Assembly: GCA_025354075.1 (NCBI GenBank)
Contig: JANXNO010000208.1
Span: forward strand, 1 to 6,162
Source: Burkholderiales bacterium
Lineage (GTDB): Bacteria; Pseudomonadota; Gammaproteobacteria; Burkholderiales; Casimicrobiaceae
Length of the DNA stretch: 6,162 bases
Direction of reading: 5' to 3'
The position numbers and the translations under genes are program-made. Numbering within the stretch: position 1 is the stretch's first letter; each line of letters begins with the position of its first letter. This document shows, piece after piece, positions 5,468 to 6,162 of the stretch. The notes below the pieces were generated by a model, which had not been told where the DNA came from, made no database searches, and saw nothing but the letters and a program-made list of their open reading frames with translations.

Positions 5468-6160
5468 ATGCTTGAACTAAAAGACGTCAACCAGTATTAC
5501 GGCGGTTCGCACATCCTGCGCAATGTGTCCATTGACGCCAAAATCGGCGAGATCACGGTCGTGCTCGGGCGCAACGGTGTCGGCAAGACGACGATGCTCA
5601 AGAGCATCATGGGTGTCGTGCCGATCAAAGCGGGCAGCATCATGCTCGACGGAGAGCCCATTCACAAGCAAACCTCGTACGAACGCGTGCGCCGTGGCAT
5701 CGGCTTCGTGCCGCAGGGACGCGAGATTTTTGGTCGTTTGACGGTTGAAGACAACCTGAAAATGGGCCTCGCGTACAAGTCCGCGAGCGCGCAGATGCCG
5801 GCGGAGCTTTACGACTTGTTCCCCGTGCTCAGGCAAATGCTCGGGCGCCGTGGCGGCGATCTCTCGGGTGGTCAGCAACAACAGCTCGCCATCGCACGTG
5901 CTCTCGCGGCGAATCCAAAATTACTGATCCTCGACGAACCGACTGAGGGTATTCAACCGAGCGTGATCAAGGACATTGGCCGCGTTTTGCGCTTGCTCGC
6001 TGATCGCAAAACGATGGCGATATTGTTGGTCGAACAGTTCTACGATTTCGCCGAGGAACTCGCCGATCAATACATCGTGATGGAACGTGGCGAAGTCATT
6101 AAACGCGGACGGGGTGCTGATATGGAAGCCGACGGCGTGCGCGGGTTGATGTCCATCTAA
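5468..6160 (+). CDS. urtE: Urea ABC transporter, ATP-binding subunit UrtE
   Basis: This is the second cytoplasmic ATPase of the urea importer (LivF-like), expected to pair with UrtD. With ATG 5468 it has 230 residues, the normal UrtE length. It opens MLELKDVNQYYGGSHILRNVS and carries Walker A GRNGVGKTT (34-42), Q-loop VPQGREIF with Gln83, signature LSGGQ (132-136) followed by QQQL, and Walker B LLILDE (152-157) with Glu157. At the switch position the sequence is LLVEQ, with Gln190 in place of histidine. LivF and UrtE proteins commonly have this, so it is not a defect. UrtD supplies the usual histidine. The frame extends upstream to a GTG at 5399, but those 23 codons translate the REP-like arm (VAASRSYK) and are not part of the protein. 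The gene ends two bases before the window end, so what follows is not visible. Confidence 0.96.
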   Translation: MLELKDVNQYYGGSHILRNVSIDAKIGEITVVLGRNGVGKTTMLKSIMGVVPIKAGSIMLDGEPIHKQTSYERVRRGIGFVPQGREIFGRLTVEDNLKMGLAYKSASAQMPAELYDLFPVLRQMLGRRGGDLSGGQQQQLAIARALAANPKLLILDEPTEGIQPSVIKDIGRVLRLLADRKTMAILLVEQFYDFAEELADQYIVMERGEVIKRGRGADMEADGVRGLMSI

Positions 6161-6162
6161 CG

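Noticed and set aside
5985..6045. UrtE lacking the switch-loop histidine (VEQ instead of VEH)
   Set aside because: Glutamine at this position is usual for LivF/UrtE-type ATPases, so it does not signal an inactive protein.

Overview
The window is one co-directional (+ strand) operon, urtABCDE, encoding a urea-type ABC transporter of the branched-chain amino acid (HAAT) family. It holds the periplasmic urea-binding protein (urtA, start codon just outside the window), two membrane permeases (urtB, urtC) and two ATPases (urtD, urtE). The last stop codon lies two bases before the window end. The protein sequences and the long periplasmic N-terminal domain of UrtB suggest a proteobacterium, most likely a betaproteobacterium (Burkholderiales-like). 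This is a judgement from recall, not from a search.

Layout: urtA 1-1278 (5' truncated); a 214-bp gap with a paired REP-like inverted repeat; urtB 1493-3097; a 243-bp gap with a different palindromic repeat of the 'CTCCCGC...GCGGGAG' type; urtC 3341-4461, broken by an apparent one-base deletion in a T run at 3888-3893; urtD 4458-5363, overlapping urtC by ATGA; a 104-bp gap filled by a second, perfect copy of the REP-like pair; urtE 5468-6160. No tRNA, rRNA, CRISPR array, transposase or convincing promoter or terminator was seen. The operon promoter must lie upstream.

How it works: UrtA captures urea in the periplasm, UrtB and UrtC form the channel through the inner membrane, and UrtD and UrtE hydrolyse ATP to drive import. 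Imported urea would be a nitrogen source through urease or urea carboxylase, neither of which is in the window. In many bacteria this operon sits beside urease genes and is induced by nitrogen limitation; neither can be tested here.

No new biological system was found. The points of interest are the urtC frameshift, the repeats in three of the four gene junctions (only the overlapping urtC/urtD junction is free), covariation that preserves a hairpin in one REP arm, a REP stem that touches the urtE Shine-Dalgarno sequence, and a small ORF with a strong ribosome-binding site that could couple urtB to urtC translation across the inserted repeat.
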